The translations under genes were made by a program, and so were the position numbers. A stretch of DNA of 64,000 nt from Nemertoderma westbladi (lineage: Eukaryota; Xenacoelomorpha; Nemertodermatida; Nemertodermatidae), in the NCBI GenBank assembly GCA_032718475.1, contig JAUCBJ010005734.1, positions 1-64,000 on the forward strand. Reading direction: 5' to 3'. Of the stretch, positions 18,919-32,000 are shown in pieces; the first letter of the stretch is position 1; every line of letters begins with the position of its first letter. The notes under the pieces were generated by a model. It made no database searches. It was not told the DNA's origin and worked only from the letters and a program-made list of their open reading frames with translations.

Positions 18919-19715
18919 TTTTACTGAACTACGGTTCGGTAGGACTAAAGTTATTTGAAAATTTTGTATTTTGAGGTAAAAGTTTATATTTGATTAGCTA
19001 AGTGCTAATTTTTTGAAATAAAATTTTGATTTGAACCGCGTGTAAAATATTTTGGAATTGAATACTGGTGTTTAAAAGGGTTTAAATACCATATTGTACC
19101 GGTACAAAATTTTCGTAAAAGTAAAACCTAACTCTTTTGTTTTTCAGGATTCAGAGCTCATTTCTAGACTGTAACGAGAGCAAGACCGTGTTTAGCAAGT
19201 TTGGGAGATAGATAACTCAACAACTTTGGTTGGGAAAATCGCACTTCGTCCGCAACGCTGGAAACGGAAAGGTTCACGTCCGGTTTGTATCTGGGAATCT
19301 GTTTTTCTGGAGAATCATTGGAGGGGGTGAGTTCGAAAAGTTGCATAAATAAGTTAGGCATTACCGTATTAGTTAAAATTATTGTGGGTTCCACTGTCTC
19401 AAGTATTTATGCATTCCGTATGATTTCTTTGTTTATTGCTGAATTAGTCCGTATTATTGTATTTAATCTACCTTTTGATAACGTATATCGTTATCTGATT
19501 TATTTGTCGTAAAATTGGCCGGTAGGCTAATTTTATTATATACTTACTCCGTGACATTTATTTGCATAAAATTGGCCGCTAGGCTAATTTTATCCATCTG
19601 CTATAAAATCGGCCGGTAGGCTAATTTTATATGACTGTAATTAATACCGTTTTGATATAAAATACGGTAAGTTTGATATTTTGACACTCACTTTACTTGA
19701 CTTACAACTACCGAA
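18919..19715 (+). other. Giant-element 5' leader with three stem-loops
   Basis: Non-coding leader between the LTR and gag. Three near-identical inverted repeats lie at 19510-19535, 19567-19592 and 19604-19629: TAAAATYGGCC, a four-base loop, GGCTAATTTTA. They sit about 100-200 bases before the first gag ATG, where packaging or dimerisation signals are often found in retroelements. I infer a structural RNA role only from position and repetition. Confidence 0.55.
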
Positions 19716-22700
19716 ATGAGTGACAAACAAGACTATACGAAGAATACACAAACCGACTATGACTCATGCGACGCGGATAAGTCAGAAGCGGAAGAACCAC
19801 AGGGGAAGACTCGTGAGCCTACCGAACCTACACCGTGCGCGTCACCAGTACATCCAACGGGAGTACCGGATGCCGTAGTATGAGGCGACGGCAGGACCGA
19901 CGATTTCCTAATGTTCCCGCAACCTAGACATAGAGAAACGGACATGGTAAGTTCAGTAGGAAGCCAGGAGAGTGTAGTTAGAAGCGTCGGAGGATACATG
20001 GCGCATATTACCAGGAGTATTGGAGAGGGCCAACGCATATTAGACGAGTTAACCGCTCCGATGTCTCGGTTCGAGTTCTACACCCTCCAGGTTAGAGTAC
20101 AGAGTAAAGTACATAAGTCTGTAGATAATCTAATTGGTCTACAAGATCTAGCTAGACAGAGACAGGATATGGACACACAGTTTAGAATCCTCGAGAAATT
20201 AATGATCGCTAGGGAGAAACTGATTCAGTTTAAGACAACCGTTAGACAGATACAACAGGAACAAGCGGACCAGTTATTAGGTGAGTCGATTTCCGACGAG
20301 TTATTACAGCCCGAGGAAGAACAACTGTACCGACTGGATGGACAATTGAAACATCTGACGGATCACTTACGTATGTGCGGCGAAGACGTCGGCGATTTGG
20401 AAACCGTGCCGGAATATACGAGGGAAATTTCACCCGTACAAATCGAATCGGCACCGGGAATACTGGACCAGTCATTGGTGAGTATTCGCAGCGAAATTGG
20501 CGAGGTAAGTATAGTGACGTCAGAAATTTCTCGACAGCAACAACAGTACTATAGACAACAACGAGAAATTGAGGAACAAACTCAACTGTTAACGGTACAA
20601 GCAGCGGTAGATGAAGAGAAGCTACGCGTTGCGAATGTTGCGAGAATCTCTCATCTGCAAGAACAAGCCGAACTGGAAGCAGCTGAGATGGAAAGGTTAG
20701 AGCTAGAAATAGCACAGCGAACAGCGGCAGCTGAGTTAGCGCAACAAGCGGCAGCAGCTGAGTTGGAACGACAAATGGCAGCAGCTGAGTTGGAACGACA
20801 AGCAGCAGCAGCTGATTTAGAGCGACGAATTACGAGCAGCAGAATTGGAAGAACACAAGCGAGTTTCGGAAGCGAGAGCCGAGTTGAAAAAACGACAGAT
20901 AAAGGCTCAATCAGCTATACGACTAGCGGAGTTCGAGGCGCAACAACAACAGATGGAACAACGCGAGAAGGAAGTTAAACTTCATTTCGAACTCGAGAAG
21001 AAGGCGAGAGAATTAGCCAACGCTAAGGAAGATCTGGATCTACAAGCCCGCGATCGATCGATGAGATCTCGAGACGGACACGATCTAGACCGGTTGGAGG
21101 TAAGACATCGTCAAATTCAGGAACGAATGAAGGAAGGAAGCGTAGGAGCACCTGAGCGAGAACGGGAATTGGTTAAAGACTTATGTCAATGATTTCCGCA
21201 AGTAACTCCGATGTTCGCACTAATTACGAATAAAGGACCTGTTTCGATTGCTGGTAGTAGCAGTATATCTCCTATACACGATGCAACGGAACACAGGTAT
21301 GTTATTCCGGACAAGTTTGTACCGCCGAGAGCAATGTCATCGCCTATTCCGAGAGTTAAGGTAAGTAACCCACCGATTACCGATCGTAGTAGGTATTAGT
21401 CAGACCCACATTAATGACGACTAAACAGGTGAGTCAAACATCGACACCTAAACCTGTGACACACTACACAAACCACTTGATATTCAGGCCTTCAAGGCTG
21501 TTAGACTCAAACATTACGCGACCACGAATTCAGTTTACATCGCAATCTACGACTTCGAGGAAGACCTGCGAGCCTACCGAACAACGAAGACCAGTGGATA
21601 CGCGACCGCTTAACCAGTTTACATCGCAATCTACGACTTCGAGGAAGACCTGCGAGCCTACCGAACAACGAAGACCAGTGGATACGCGACCGCTTAACCA
21701 GTTTACATCGCAATCTACGACTTCGAGGAAGACCTGCGAGCCTACCGAATGACGGAAACCAGTAGACGATGTTCCGAAGCGGAATGTTAGAATTCGGACA
21801 ACCCAACGGACGCAAGCACGTCGGCCACCGTATCCAGGTGATAGTAGTACTTCGAGTGAATCGGATTACCCGGAACGCGAAGTGTTTAGAACAGGAGCGG
21901 CCGATGAATACAAATGCGAGCATTCAGACAATTCCTTTATAGACAATCCTCCACAAAATACACCAACACAGAAAGCGTTACAACCAATGGACGCTATCAG
22001 TACACAACAGTTCGCCGACATTCTGCGACCAGTTGTTAACAAGTTGGCTCAGATCGAGGAATGCTTGGAGGAAGTTCAAACAGATAGTTCGCGAAACACC
22101 GAATTCGAACACAATAGAAACCCGAAGGAACCTCAAAGAGTGATACCTTCAAGAAACACCTCGTATCAAAGAAAAGCGCCAAGACAGGAGAACATCAACT
22201 TGATTGCCAACCAAGGACGCGAAACTTTGAATGTAGCCGAGGAGATAGCCAAATTCGCAGCCAGACAAGGACTACAGATGCAACAACCACCTAAGTTTTC
22301 CGGTAATTCTAAACATTGGCACACGTTCATAGACTACATCGAATCTCAAATTGCGGCGTGCGCTTTTACCTCAAGGGAAAAGTTCAACTATTTGCTTCAA
22401 ACTTTGACGGGAGAACCAAAACGCTTAGCGGAGACTTCCGTTGGAGTACCAGATGCCTTCGAGTTAGCATACGATCGCTTAACTTCAATCTACGGAGGTA
22501 CAGTCAGTATGGCCAAGTCAGTGATAGAGGAACTCTGTAAGGGGGGGGGCTATTACTAAACCCGTCGACTTACTGAAGTTAGCTGACGAAATAAAAAACG
22601 CTATCACTACATTGAGATCTATTGGACAACTCGGTTACGGGAACACCCCTACAGTCCTATTAAAGATCATAGGAAGACTCCACCATCGACTTTGTCGGGA

Positions 22701-22976
22701 GTGGAGGAAGATCGAATACCAGCGGGAAGAACGGGGTGGATTCTTGAAACTGGAAGATGTGTACTTATTAATATCCAGGGAAGCGGTAGTGGAGACACGA
22801 TCCAACTACACTGACCAACACATCGTAGCAGAAGGAATCACCTTACCATCCTCAAACCGACAAAAACCCCAGACAACATCCACCAAGACGGCCACTTACG
22901 CCACATCGACAGAAACCCGACAATTTTCGGACGGTAGCCGCACCTATTGGGATCAAACAGACCAGACAACAACTGA
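19716..22976 (+). pseudogene. Giant-element gag (coiled coil plus DUF1759-like), broken
   Basis: ATG at 19716 opens the frame. TGA at 19881-19883 interrupts it and the same frame continues to about 20830. The product would form the particle shell. A long Glu/Gln/Arg/Ala-rich coiled coil (repeats of AAAELERQ) covers about 20200-21180. A one-base shift near 20830, TGA at 21190-21192, a shift near 21395 and TGA at 21750-21752 follow. A 28-residue tandem repeat lies at 21523-21752. The DUF1759-like domain of Pao gag (KFSGNSKHW...EKFNYLLQTLTG) is at about 22285-22540. A run of ten G at 22542-22551 shifts the frame again, and the original frame returns near 22970. Confidence 0.8.
21523..21752 (+). 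repeat. 84-bp coding tandem repeat in gag
   Basis: The GGAAGACCTGCGAGCCTACC stretch recurs at 21559, 21643 and 21727, an 84-base (28-codon) period. The encoded unit includes TSRKTCEPTEQRRPVD. The third copy ends at the TGA. Each unit contains one copy of the dispersed element motif. Confidence 0.9.
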
Positions 22977-25575
22977 GTGCAGATTGCCGGTTGCCAATAC
23001 TGCGAGCAGCTAGGCAAGCGGCACACCACTCACAAGTTAAGAGGTTGTCGGCTGTTTCGTGAGTTAAACTCGGAAGAACGACGGCTGCAGATACGGCCAT
23101 TGGACTCTTGTTGGCGGTGTACTCAACACGGACACGTCCGCAATGATTGTCCAAATACAGACACTTGTCCATCCTGTGGACGCAACCACGACGGTTTGCT
23201 CCATACGGACAGCCATACGCCGACCAAACGCTTCACTAGGGAACACCCAGAAGCAGCAGCGAAATGTAATACGGCCTACAAGAATCGTGAATCGAGAACG
23301 ACTCCAACGTTCGTGACGCATATTCGGGATTGTTTCCCAGAGCAATCCGGGTCTTCTGACGAAGAAACCGAGGACGACGACATATACTCAGATGGAGACG
23401 AACAACCATCGATCGCGCTTCTGACGACTGACCAACTAAAAGGTTTCAGCGTAATTCCTATTAAGATTACTGGCACCAAAGGGAGCAAAAGGATCTACGC
23501 TATTCTAGATTCAGCCTCATCTCACAGCTATGTGGATGAGAAGGTAGCTGATGTCGTGACGGATCTCCGACAAGGTAAGAACGTCAGTTACACCGTAAGT
23601 AGTATGCATGGACAACGTGCAATACCAGTGACACGAGTTAAGTTAAACTTAGACACTCTTCTTCCGAAATCGCAACACAGCGAAAAGGAGAGGTCTTTGT
23701 TACCCTTTAAGGATTTGACTTTTGCGGCCACCAAGGACTTTAGTAACCTACTGGGTCCAGTGCCGGAACAATCCCTAGAGGACCGTAAGTATTTCAGACA
23801 CCTTGGTGTACCTGAATGTCCTGTCAACTATAGATCAGTAGCAATGCTGATCGGGACGGATCAATTCAATTTACATCAAGTGTGGGAAACCAGACCATCG
23901 GTAGTCGTAGCAGGAAATGCATACGCCTGTCGAACTCCGATAGGTTGGTATACTCGAGCGCCTGTGCGCACACTAGATATAAGCGATGAGGAAGACGATG
24001 TACAAAGTACATGTAGTTTATTAACTACAACTTCAACTCATTCCTTTTCACACGACAAGGACTATACTACACTACGTTCGACAAAACACAACAACGTTAC
24101 AAGTACGACGTCTGTAGCTAATACGATAAGTCACAAAGAGCAGCCAATCCACCAGGTTAGTATAAAGATTGAGAAGGAGCGGAGTCAGGCAGAGGTTCCA
24201 TCAACGATAGATGATAACGCCGGAAGGCTTGTGAGTCTACCTCAACCAATAACTTCAACAACGCCCATCGATGAAGACGCGTTAAGAAATCATCAAGTGG
24301 AACAAGCTGCACTAGACAAGGAATTAACAGAGAAAACTATCAGGTGGTTAGAACAAGACACAGCCGAACCTGGTAGTTACGAACCATGTATGTCGGAACA
24401 AGAGAAACAATCTTTAAAGATCATGGAAGATACTATCCGCCAGACGAAAGACGGACATTATGAGGTAGGGATGCTATGGCGTAACCAACGTCCTAAACTT
24501 GCAAATAACTATCCGCTAGCCTTACGACGCTTACACTCAATACGACAACGTTTATTGAAGGACGAGAAAGCCCATCTGCAGTACAATACTCAGATGGAGA
24601 CGTATTTGACGAAAGGATACGCTATCAGAATGACAAACCCAGAGATTGTGACTGACCAGACATACTACTTGCCACATCACTACGTGAGACACCCCGATAA
24701 ACCAGACAAAGTACGTGTAGTCAATGACTGCGCGGCTCTGTTTGAGGGAATGTCTCTCAATAGTGAGTTGATGGATGGACCAAACATGAATAATTATCTC
24801 ATGGGGGTGATTATGCGCTTCCGTCAGCGCCAAGTAGCATTTACTTGTGACGTAGAAGCGATGTTTCACCAAGTGCGAGCGTTAGAGCGAGACAGAGACA
24901 GTTTGAGGTTCCTCTGGTACCCGGATGGAGACTTAAGTCAACCACCGGCGACTTACCAAATGCAAGTTCGCGTTTTCGGTGCCAGGGACAGTCCAAACTG
25001 CACTATGTACGCCCTAAAACAAACCGCTAGGGATCAGAAACATAAATATGACCCAGAGGTAATCCAAATCGTAGAACGAGACTTTTATGTGGACGATGGA
25101 TTACAAAGTTGTGACACAGTAGAACGTGCTATAACAGTAGCACATCAATTACGGGACTGTTTAGCAGGCGGAGGTTTTAACCTCACTAAGTTTGCCTCAA
25201 ACAGCGCCGAATTAGTAAATTCATTCGAAACGACTGAACGTGGGGGTGGGGACATTGACTTAGAGTTCGAACCACTGCCGACGACCAAGGTGTTGGGACT
25301 ATTTTGGGACCCGAACACAGACAACTTTCGAGTGAAAGTAAAACTGGACGCTGAAGGGGATTCTCTGACAAAGAGGTCTTGCTTGTCGAAACTAAGCAGA
25401 CTGTTCGATCCATTAGGTTTCATCAGCCCAATAATACTGCAAGCAAGAATATATATGCGCAGTATTTGGAAAGATGGACTGACATGGGACGAACCGATCT
25501 CATCCGAACAAGTGGACTTATGGAAGACTTGGGAGGCACAATTATCTTCGCTAGAGGATTATTCCATACTAGATA
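22977..25575 (+). pseudogene. Giant-element zinc knuckles, protease and reverse transcriptase
   Basis: The frame is open for 878 codons. Zinc-binding motifs come first (CQYCEQLGKRH, CWRCTQHGHVRNDC, CPSCGRNHDGLLH), as at the gag/pol junction of BEL/Pao. The protease active site reads LDSASSHSYVD near 23500; the usual Gly after DS is Ala, so its activity is uncertain. The reverse transcriptase spans about 24460-25240, with CDVEAMFHQV and the catalytic YVDD near 25087-25098. The post-RT block LFDPLGFISP is at about 25401-25430. A homopolymer shift in a TTTTT run near 25582 moves the following RNase H into another frame. Confidence 0.88.
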
Positions 25576-27040
25576 TAGTCCGTTTTTACAGACGACATTT
25601 CCTGACAACTTAGAATTACATTGTTTTTCCGACGCCAGTGACAACGGCTTTGGTGTGACAGCGTATTTGCGCAGACAAGTAGACTCAGATGAGTTTGATG
25701 TATCGCTCATTACTTCTAAGGCTAAAACAATGCCTACTAAGTATATGACGACACCACGCGCTGAGCTACAAGCCGCAACTCTGTCAACGACAATTGTAAA
25801 CCTCATACAGACTGAACTACAGTCAAGTTTACAGATATTTTATTGGACTGACGCGACGTTAGTTTTATTTTATATAAACAACGACACACTTGAATTCAAG
25901 ACATTCGTAGCTAACCGTCGTGCAGAAATTCTAGACCGTTCAATAAAGGAAGATTGGCGACATTGTCCCGGACCACAAAATCCAGCTGATATTGCGTCGC
26001 GAGGAATGATGCCTGAGGAATTCTGTAAACCGGAAAACAAGAAATTTTGGCAACACGGACCACAATTCTTACAAAGAGCAACACAACATCGGGCCACTTT
26101 ACGATAACAAGTTTAATACTATTCCTAAGGACGCCGAAATTAAAAAACCAAAGAAAGGTAAAGCAAAGAAAAAGACAACGGCGAAACTTAAGAAGAAACC
26201 AAAGGCGAAATGGAAAAATATAACTTACAAAGTTAAGGCAGGAAGACTTGCGAGCCTTTCTCAACCAGACGTATCGCCAGACAGTCAACCAGACACGTTA
26301 CCAGACGGTCAACTAGACATTTTGCCAGACATGTCACTAGACGTTTCGCCGGATGTTCCGCGAAACATTTTACCAGACATTTCACAAGATGTTCTACCAG
26401 ACATTAGTAACGTAGCGACACATAGTAAAGCCGCAGTTTCCCTATTGGAGCGGCCTTCTATTGACAAACTACCAAACTTGACACCCTTGAGTAACCATAA
26501 GTACAGTGAAACCTCATGTATTACAGATGTGGGTAGTACCTACGCTAATGTAAATACAGGTGTTACTTTATGCTCAAGAGACATACCAACCTTACAACCT
26601 ACGGTGAGACCTGGGATTAATATCGGCAGAAAAACAAATTTACCGAAACCCAGCGATCCCATAGAGTTAAAACCACCATTACGAATCGACACACAAAGTA
26701 ATGACAATCAAGGTAAGAAGACAAAGAAGGACAAATTACTTGTAGACCCGGACGGATCAACAGTCAACAAGGGAATACTTACCGGCGGACTTGTGGGCCC
26801 ATCTAGTAAAACAAAACCTTCCAAATTCTCCATTGACTTACCTGATGACGTCACAAATACTTACGTCGACCGTATTGTAAATTTGACAGATTCTTGGACA
26901 AACGCATGCCGAAAATTAGCGTGGATTGTACGTTTTGTACAATACGTTAAAGGCAAACGCAACTTTACACGTCGACTCACATTGACTGAGATTGACAGAT
27001 GTGAAATTAAATTAATTCGCATTACCAATTGCGATATTTT
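25576..27040 (+). pseudogene. Giant-element RNase H and long linker
   Basis: RNase H motifs CFSDASD, YWTDATL and HCPGPQNPADIASRG are readable at 25620-26010 in the shifted frame, which ends at TAA 26105-26107. Another frame, open from about 26103 to 27062, carries a Lys-rich stretch (KKPKKGKAKKK) and then a Pro-Asp rich run with repeated LPD/SPD motifs (about 26260-26410). A low-complexity polar region leads up to the integrase. About 300 residues separate RNase H from the integrase, more than I expect for BEL/Pao. The linker may be an added nucleic-acid-binding or spacer segment. Confidence 0.72.
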
Positions 27041-28282
27041 GCACGCGAATTCACATCTATAAGTCAAGGTCAACCAATCAAGTCGTCACCAATACTGAGT
27101 TGGAGTCCGATAATTTATAATGGCTTAATTTGTCATAAATCTCGGCTTCAAAACATTGACTTTAATACTGATTTTAGATACCCGATAATAATACCACAAC
27201 ATCACGAATTACAACGTGCAATGATACTGGACGCACATTTACATCTAAAACACGCTGGAAGACACCACTGTCTTTCCTACTTACGTACAAGATTTGTATT
27301 AATTAGACCCAGTAAAGCGCTAAGTTCAGTGACACGTATGTGTCTTATTTGTAAAAAGGTACATTCTAGAATAAGTACCCAAGAAATGAGTGAACTTCCA
27401 CAAGCACGACTACAGGCATTCAGACCACCCTTCACAGAGACTGGAATTGACTGCTTTGGTCCCATACATACGAAACGTGGACGTATACTAGTAAAACGCT
27501 GGGGACTGATTTTCACATGCATGTCCAGTAGGGCAGTTCATCTTTCCACCAATGCCTTTATACTAGCATTGCGGCGATTTATCGCTAGACGCGGACTAGT
27601 GAAATGCTTGTACTCAGACCAAGGTACAAACTTCGTTGGTGCTCGAAATGAAATTGCTAGAGCCTTTAAGAAATTAGATCATGATCAAATCTCAAACGAA
27701 CTACGTCCTTACAAGATTGTTTGGAAGTTTAATCCTCCAGACAGTCCATGGAGAGGCGGAGTCTGGGAGAGATTGATTAGATCTATAAAAACAGCCATGG
27801 CAAAAGTAATTCCTGTAAACCACATCTTGACAGACAACCAACTGACGACATTGTTTGTTGAAATCGAGGCAATACTAAATACTAGACCAATAGTATTAGT
27901 ACCCGATGACAAACAATCCCAGTTTGCTTTAACACCGGCACACCTGCTGATGCAGGCACCGACTACATTAACGCCTATTTCTATTCCAATAGAAGGCGAT
28001 AGCTACGGTAGAAAAGCGTGGAAAATCACGCAACTACTAGCCAACAAATTCTGGGAAATATGGCAAAACCATTATTTGCCCTCTATTTCTGCCAGAACAA
28101 CTTGGTACAACAAAACTCGCGCTTTAAGAGCGGGAGATCATGTGCTGTTAGCAGAAGTGAATCTAAAAAGACGCTTCTGGATAACAGGTGTAATTTTAGA
28201 CACACATCCATCTATGGATGGAGTGACAAGGACTGTGACTGTACGGACAATTGACGGTCGTACAGTAGACAGACCGACTTAA
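27041..28282 (+). CDS. Giant-element integrase
   Basis: Open to TAA at 28280-28282, after a frameshift near 27040 from the linker. It should insert the cDNA into host chromosomes. The zinc-binding domain has the HLHLKHAG and CLICKK motifs (about 27237-27360). The catalytic core has ETGIDCFGP (Asp 1), YSDQGTNFVGA (Asp 2) and GGVWERLIRSIKTA (Glu). The C-terminal DUF5641-like domain (TRALRAGDHVLLAEVN) ends close to the stop. All catalytic residues are present. It is part of the pol polyprotein and has no start codon of its own. Confidence 0.88.
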   Translation, partial: AREFTSISQGQPIKSSPILSWSPIIYNGLICHKSRLQNIDFNTDFRYPIIIPQHHELQRAMILDAHLHLKHAGRHHCLSYLRTRFVLIRPSKALSSVTRMCLICKKVHSRISTQEMSELPQARLQAFRPPFTETGIDCFGPIHTKRGRILVKRWGLIFTCMSSRAVHLSTNAFILALRRFIARRGLVKCLYSDQGTNFVGARNEIARAFKKLDHDQISNELRPYKIVWKFNPPDSPWRGGVWERLIRSIKTAMAKVIPVNHILTDNQLTTLFVEIEAILNTRPIVLVPDDKQSQFALTPAHLLMQAPTTLTPISIPIEGDSYGRKAWKITQLLANKFWEIWQNHYLPSISARTTWYNKTRALRAGDHVLLAEVNLKRRFWITGVILDTHPSMDGVTRTVTVRTIDGRTVDRPT

Positions 28283-29016
28283 AGTCTCGTACTTCTGGAA
28301 GAGACGCGAAACAAGTCTGGAGATTACAAGTCTCCAACTAATGTTAGTAAATAGTAAGGAGTTTACAAATAGATTTCCACGTACCTGTACACTGTAGTAA
28401 ACACAGCGGTAGAATTCCATTGTCTTTATATGTGAACATTAAGGGTAGTACCCTTATGTGTCACATAGGAGCGGGATTTGTAGGTATAAGAAATGGAATT
28501 CTACTTGGAACTCACAATATTGAGACATTTTCAAAATTTTAGAAAATCCATTTGGATTTGAAAAAATTTTAAAATTTTCTCCAGTGAATAGATTTCAGGG
28601 TACAGTCGGGTGGAACTTAAAATTAGAGAAACAAGAGAACGGAAGACTCGCGAGCCTTTCTTAAATTTTAATAAAATTTACACGGTCTTGTTTCAATAAG
28701 TTACGTCAAATAATAGACTTCCCTATATTTATTACTAACTCTTGATTGCTTATTTTCTGATAATAGTTTGGGATCAAAAAGTGAGTATTTTAGACTCACA
28801 GCCAGTTTAGCCCAAATTCGTTTTTATTTCGGCAAAAAATTTTAGATAAGAAGCAGCGTGTCATTAAAGAAACCCTAGATCTTAGGCTATGGGTAGGAGG
28901 TTAGAGCATTGTCGAGCCAAAAGGGCAGACGAAAACTCTCACATCTCCTCACAACTAACAATAAACTCTGTTGTATTCCCTCTAGTAGCAATGATTATGT
29001 AACTACACTTCTAATA
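28283..29016 (+). other. Intergenic region between integrase and ORF3
   Basis: No coding potential is seen. It contains the nested hairpin at 28410-28503, one copy of the dispersed element motif at 28641, and AT-rich DNA before the ATG of ORF3. The hairpin and the gap of about 730 bases suggest separate expression of ORF3 from its own RNA, but no splice site or promoter is proven. Confidence 0.5.
28410..28503 (+). repeat. Nested inverted repeat (large hairpin)
   Basis: Three nested perfect stems: TAGAATTCCATT (28410-28421) with AATGGAATTCTA (28492-28503), TATGTGA (28429-28435) with TCACATA (28461-28467), and AAGGGTA (28441-28447) with TACCCTT (28449-28455). The right arm includes GGAGCGG at 28468-28474, similar to the tract directly before the 3' LTR. 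Confidence 0.8.
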
Positions 29017-32000
29017 ATGGCGAAAGGGATACATGGAGAGACGAGATGGGGATATGATATCCAAGAGGAAGCAGCAGCGCCATTCGAACGATTTGGAGCT
29101 AAGGATTACACCATATTTGGAATAAAGGATTTATCAGAAAGTACAGCGAAACTCGCAAAGACCAAATATGACTCGAACGTATTAAAGAGAAGGCAAAATG
29201 CGTTAAATGAAAGAATCGAAAGTTTACGCAAAACCTTCAATGAACTTTACCCGTACGACGGTTTATGTGATACGGGAGATATTAGCGAAGATCCCGACAC
29301 CGAAATTAGTCGTTTGTATCATACTATGCAATACCTGAAGGCGCACGAACCTATGCCCGCGGTACGCGATGAATTCGATGGAATGCATCTTTACAGACGA
29401 ACTTGAGGGGACGATAGAGAAACAAAGGAAGCATTTTCAGTTTATAAACTTTATTATCAATGTGGTGCTTGTATGCGCGAACAACGAAATGCGATTCCGA
29501 TGCGTTTGAATAAGGAAAATCCCGAACCGATATTGGCGAGGTGTTCGAACCATCAACAACTACGCTACCAGGAAGGAGGGTATCCTTCATCGAATCCATA
29601 TCATTCATTCGCTATGACTGGACCAAAGGCGGGAGAAATTGTCGTTTACCCACCTAAGGTTGTTGAACCCGATGTATTTGAACTTACGCTGGACGAGGCG
29701 ACTCAGTCAACCCGCGAAAAGAAAGAAGCTCTTAGCCTATACAGAGCCTACAAGGCTTTCGAGAAAGGTGAGATGGAAGAATGGGGCGGAAGACTCGCGA
29801 GCCTACCTTACCATTGGACGTCACACGATCAAACTTCAGCTAAGGAGATGACACCGGAAGTTTTCGAGAGTATAAACTTTGCTCAAAACGTTATTCAGAG
29901 ACTACAGATTGCATCCCCGGAAAGGACAAGAGAAATGCAACCGTATAGTACTTCAACTACGAAACCATTGAGTACGACACTCAATTTCCCTATTAGTATA
30001 CCAGTTCGACAAGATACAACGTATGAAATACCTATTGTGGATCATCCGGAAATCATTTCGAACTTAGAGTTTCTTCCTGCAGTTGTTCTAAGCGATATGG
30101 TTAAGATATATGATTTACGTAGACATATTACACAAAAGGTCGTGCATAATGTCCGCCTCATATTCAAGACTTTAGGGAACTGGATAGAGCTGGCGCTGAT
30201 ATAGCTCCGAGTAACCTGAAAGGATATTTAACCAAAACAATTCGCTTATGGATTGGAACAGGAACCTTTGAGTCGGATACAGATATCGCTGCGGACTGGC
30301 AAGGTAAAGTCATTCGTTTCGAGGACGAGAAAGACATAGAGAAGATTTGGCAACCTTCGGAAGAATTATTGGATGAATGGAATAGGACGTTTAGATCTTT
30401 TCAGGAAAACGGTTACATGTTTTATGATAACGAGGGCGGCAGCCATCAGCAGAGTCTAACCTCCAAGACTATACAAATTAGAGCGGCAGACGGAGTTTTG
30501 CATGTTTTCAGTAGACAAAGGAGCGACAAGCGAATGCCGATACCTCCAGGAACTACCAAGCGGCACCATTTCATCACTAATATAGTAAAGAAAATGGACC
30601 AAGCTTGCAATATCGATGCTAGAATGTTACCAAAGATGGTGAGAAATATGATTTTAGATAAAACTGTTGTAAAGATTGGATCAGGAGTAAGAGAGGACTT
30701 AATTAGCGACTTCGCCGGCATGTCGGACAGTGACGACCAATTACCGACACCTTACGTCGACACTCGACCTCTTATACTGTGGTCTATAGAATAAGGATAC
30801 TTCCGTGAGTATGATACTCAGAAAACCGGAACTGGATACATTTCCTACTTGATGTTTAATTGGGATTACAAGGAAAGTAAAAGAACAAAGTATATCGAAA
30901 CGTATGGAGAAGGTGATACTCCAGATATAAATGAGTTTGAATCACAGCTCAAATGGAGAGGATGCGTATATTGGGCTATTACTTCACCTCCAAGAGCGGT
31001 ACTACAATATTATTTAGCGATAGAGTCATCAGTGAATGTTTGCTTAGTCGCCGACATTGTGTCTCGGACTCTTAAAAGACATCCACTTTGCCTCGGAGAA
31101 GATCATACATTCTATGCGGAAGGGAGAATTCATACCGATGTGTTTAGACGGTTTCTCGAACCCTTCTACAATTCCGACGCTCAGTGTAATGCCTTCACTC
31201 GAGCAGGATTTAGTATATTTCGAGACGTGTATCTTCGCTGTGCGGGATCTCTTATCGAAAGACCATCTACGTTTACATTGTTACCCTATGAAGGAGAACG
31301 TATCGTGGAGCTTACCGACGAATCACGGCACACGCGCGCGCCTATCGGTCACTTAGGTGATGATTTCGAAGTAACGACGACCATCGATGATCCTTTAGAG
31401 GAACTTCTTGAGATTGAAAGGAACCTCCCGAAGAAATCTCAGACGGAGATTCGACAATTAGAAGCAACAGATGCTGTAGTTTGCATACAACCTTCTGAAA
31501 CATACCAACCTATCGACCCAGACGATTACGACTATAGTGTGGGAGGAAGCGCTCGACCCATTGGCGATCTTATATATGAGCGAGTGTGGTACCCTGCTAA
31601 TACGATATGTGGTAAATGTGGCGTCGCTGGCCATCATTCGACAAAGTGCAGTGGAAAGCACATTACTACAACTCAACTAATCTGTGGATGGTGTGGAGAT
31701 CAAGGGTCCCATACATTTTATACTTGCTGGAGATTTATGGCTCAATGCACATACTGTAATATAAAGGGACACCGAGCATCTGAATGTCAATTGAGAGACA
31801 TACCTTACGAACACGAATCTGTAAAACTCGTGCGAAAACTATTTGATGATTGGGAAGATTTGGCTGATGAACATGTATCGGCGCAAAGAAGACGGTTCCC
31901 GATGAGAGCGCATCTTGGATTTTGGGCGGTAAATCCTCAAACTATGATGTCGGAAGGATATATCTCCGCTATGCCACAATATGACGAACTCATCGAGGTA

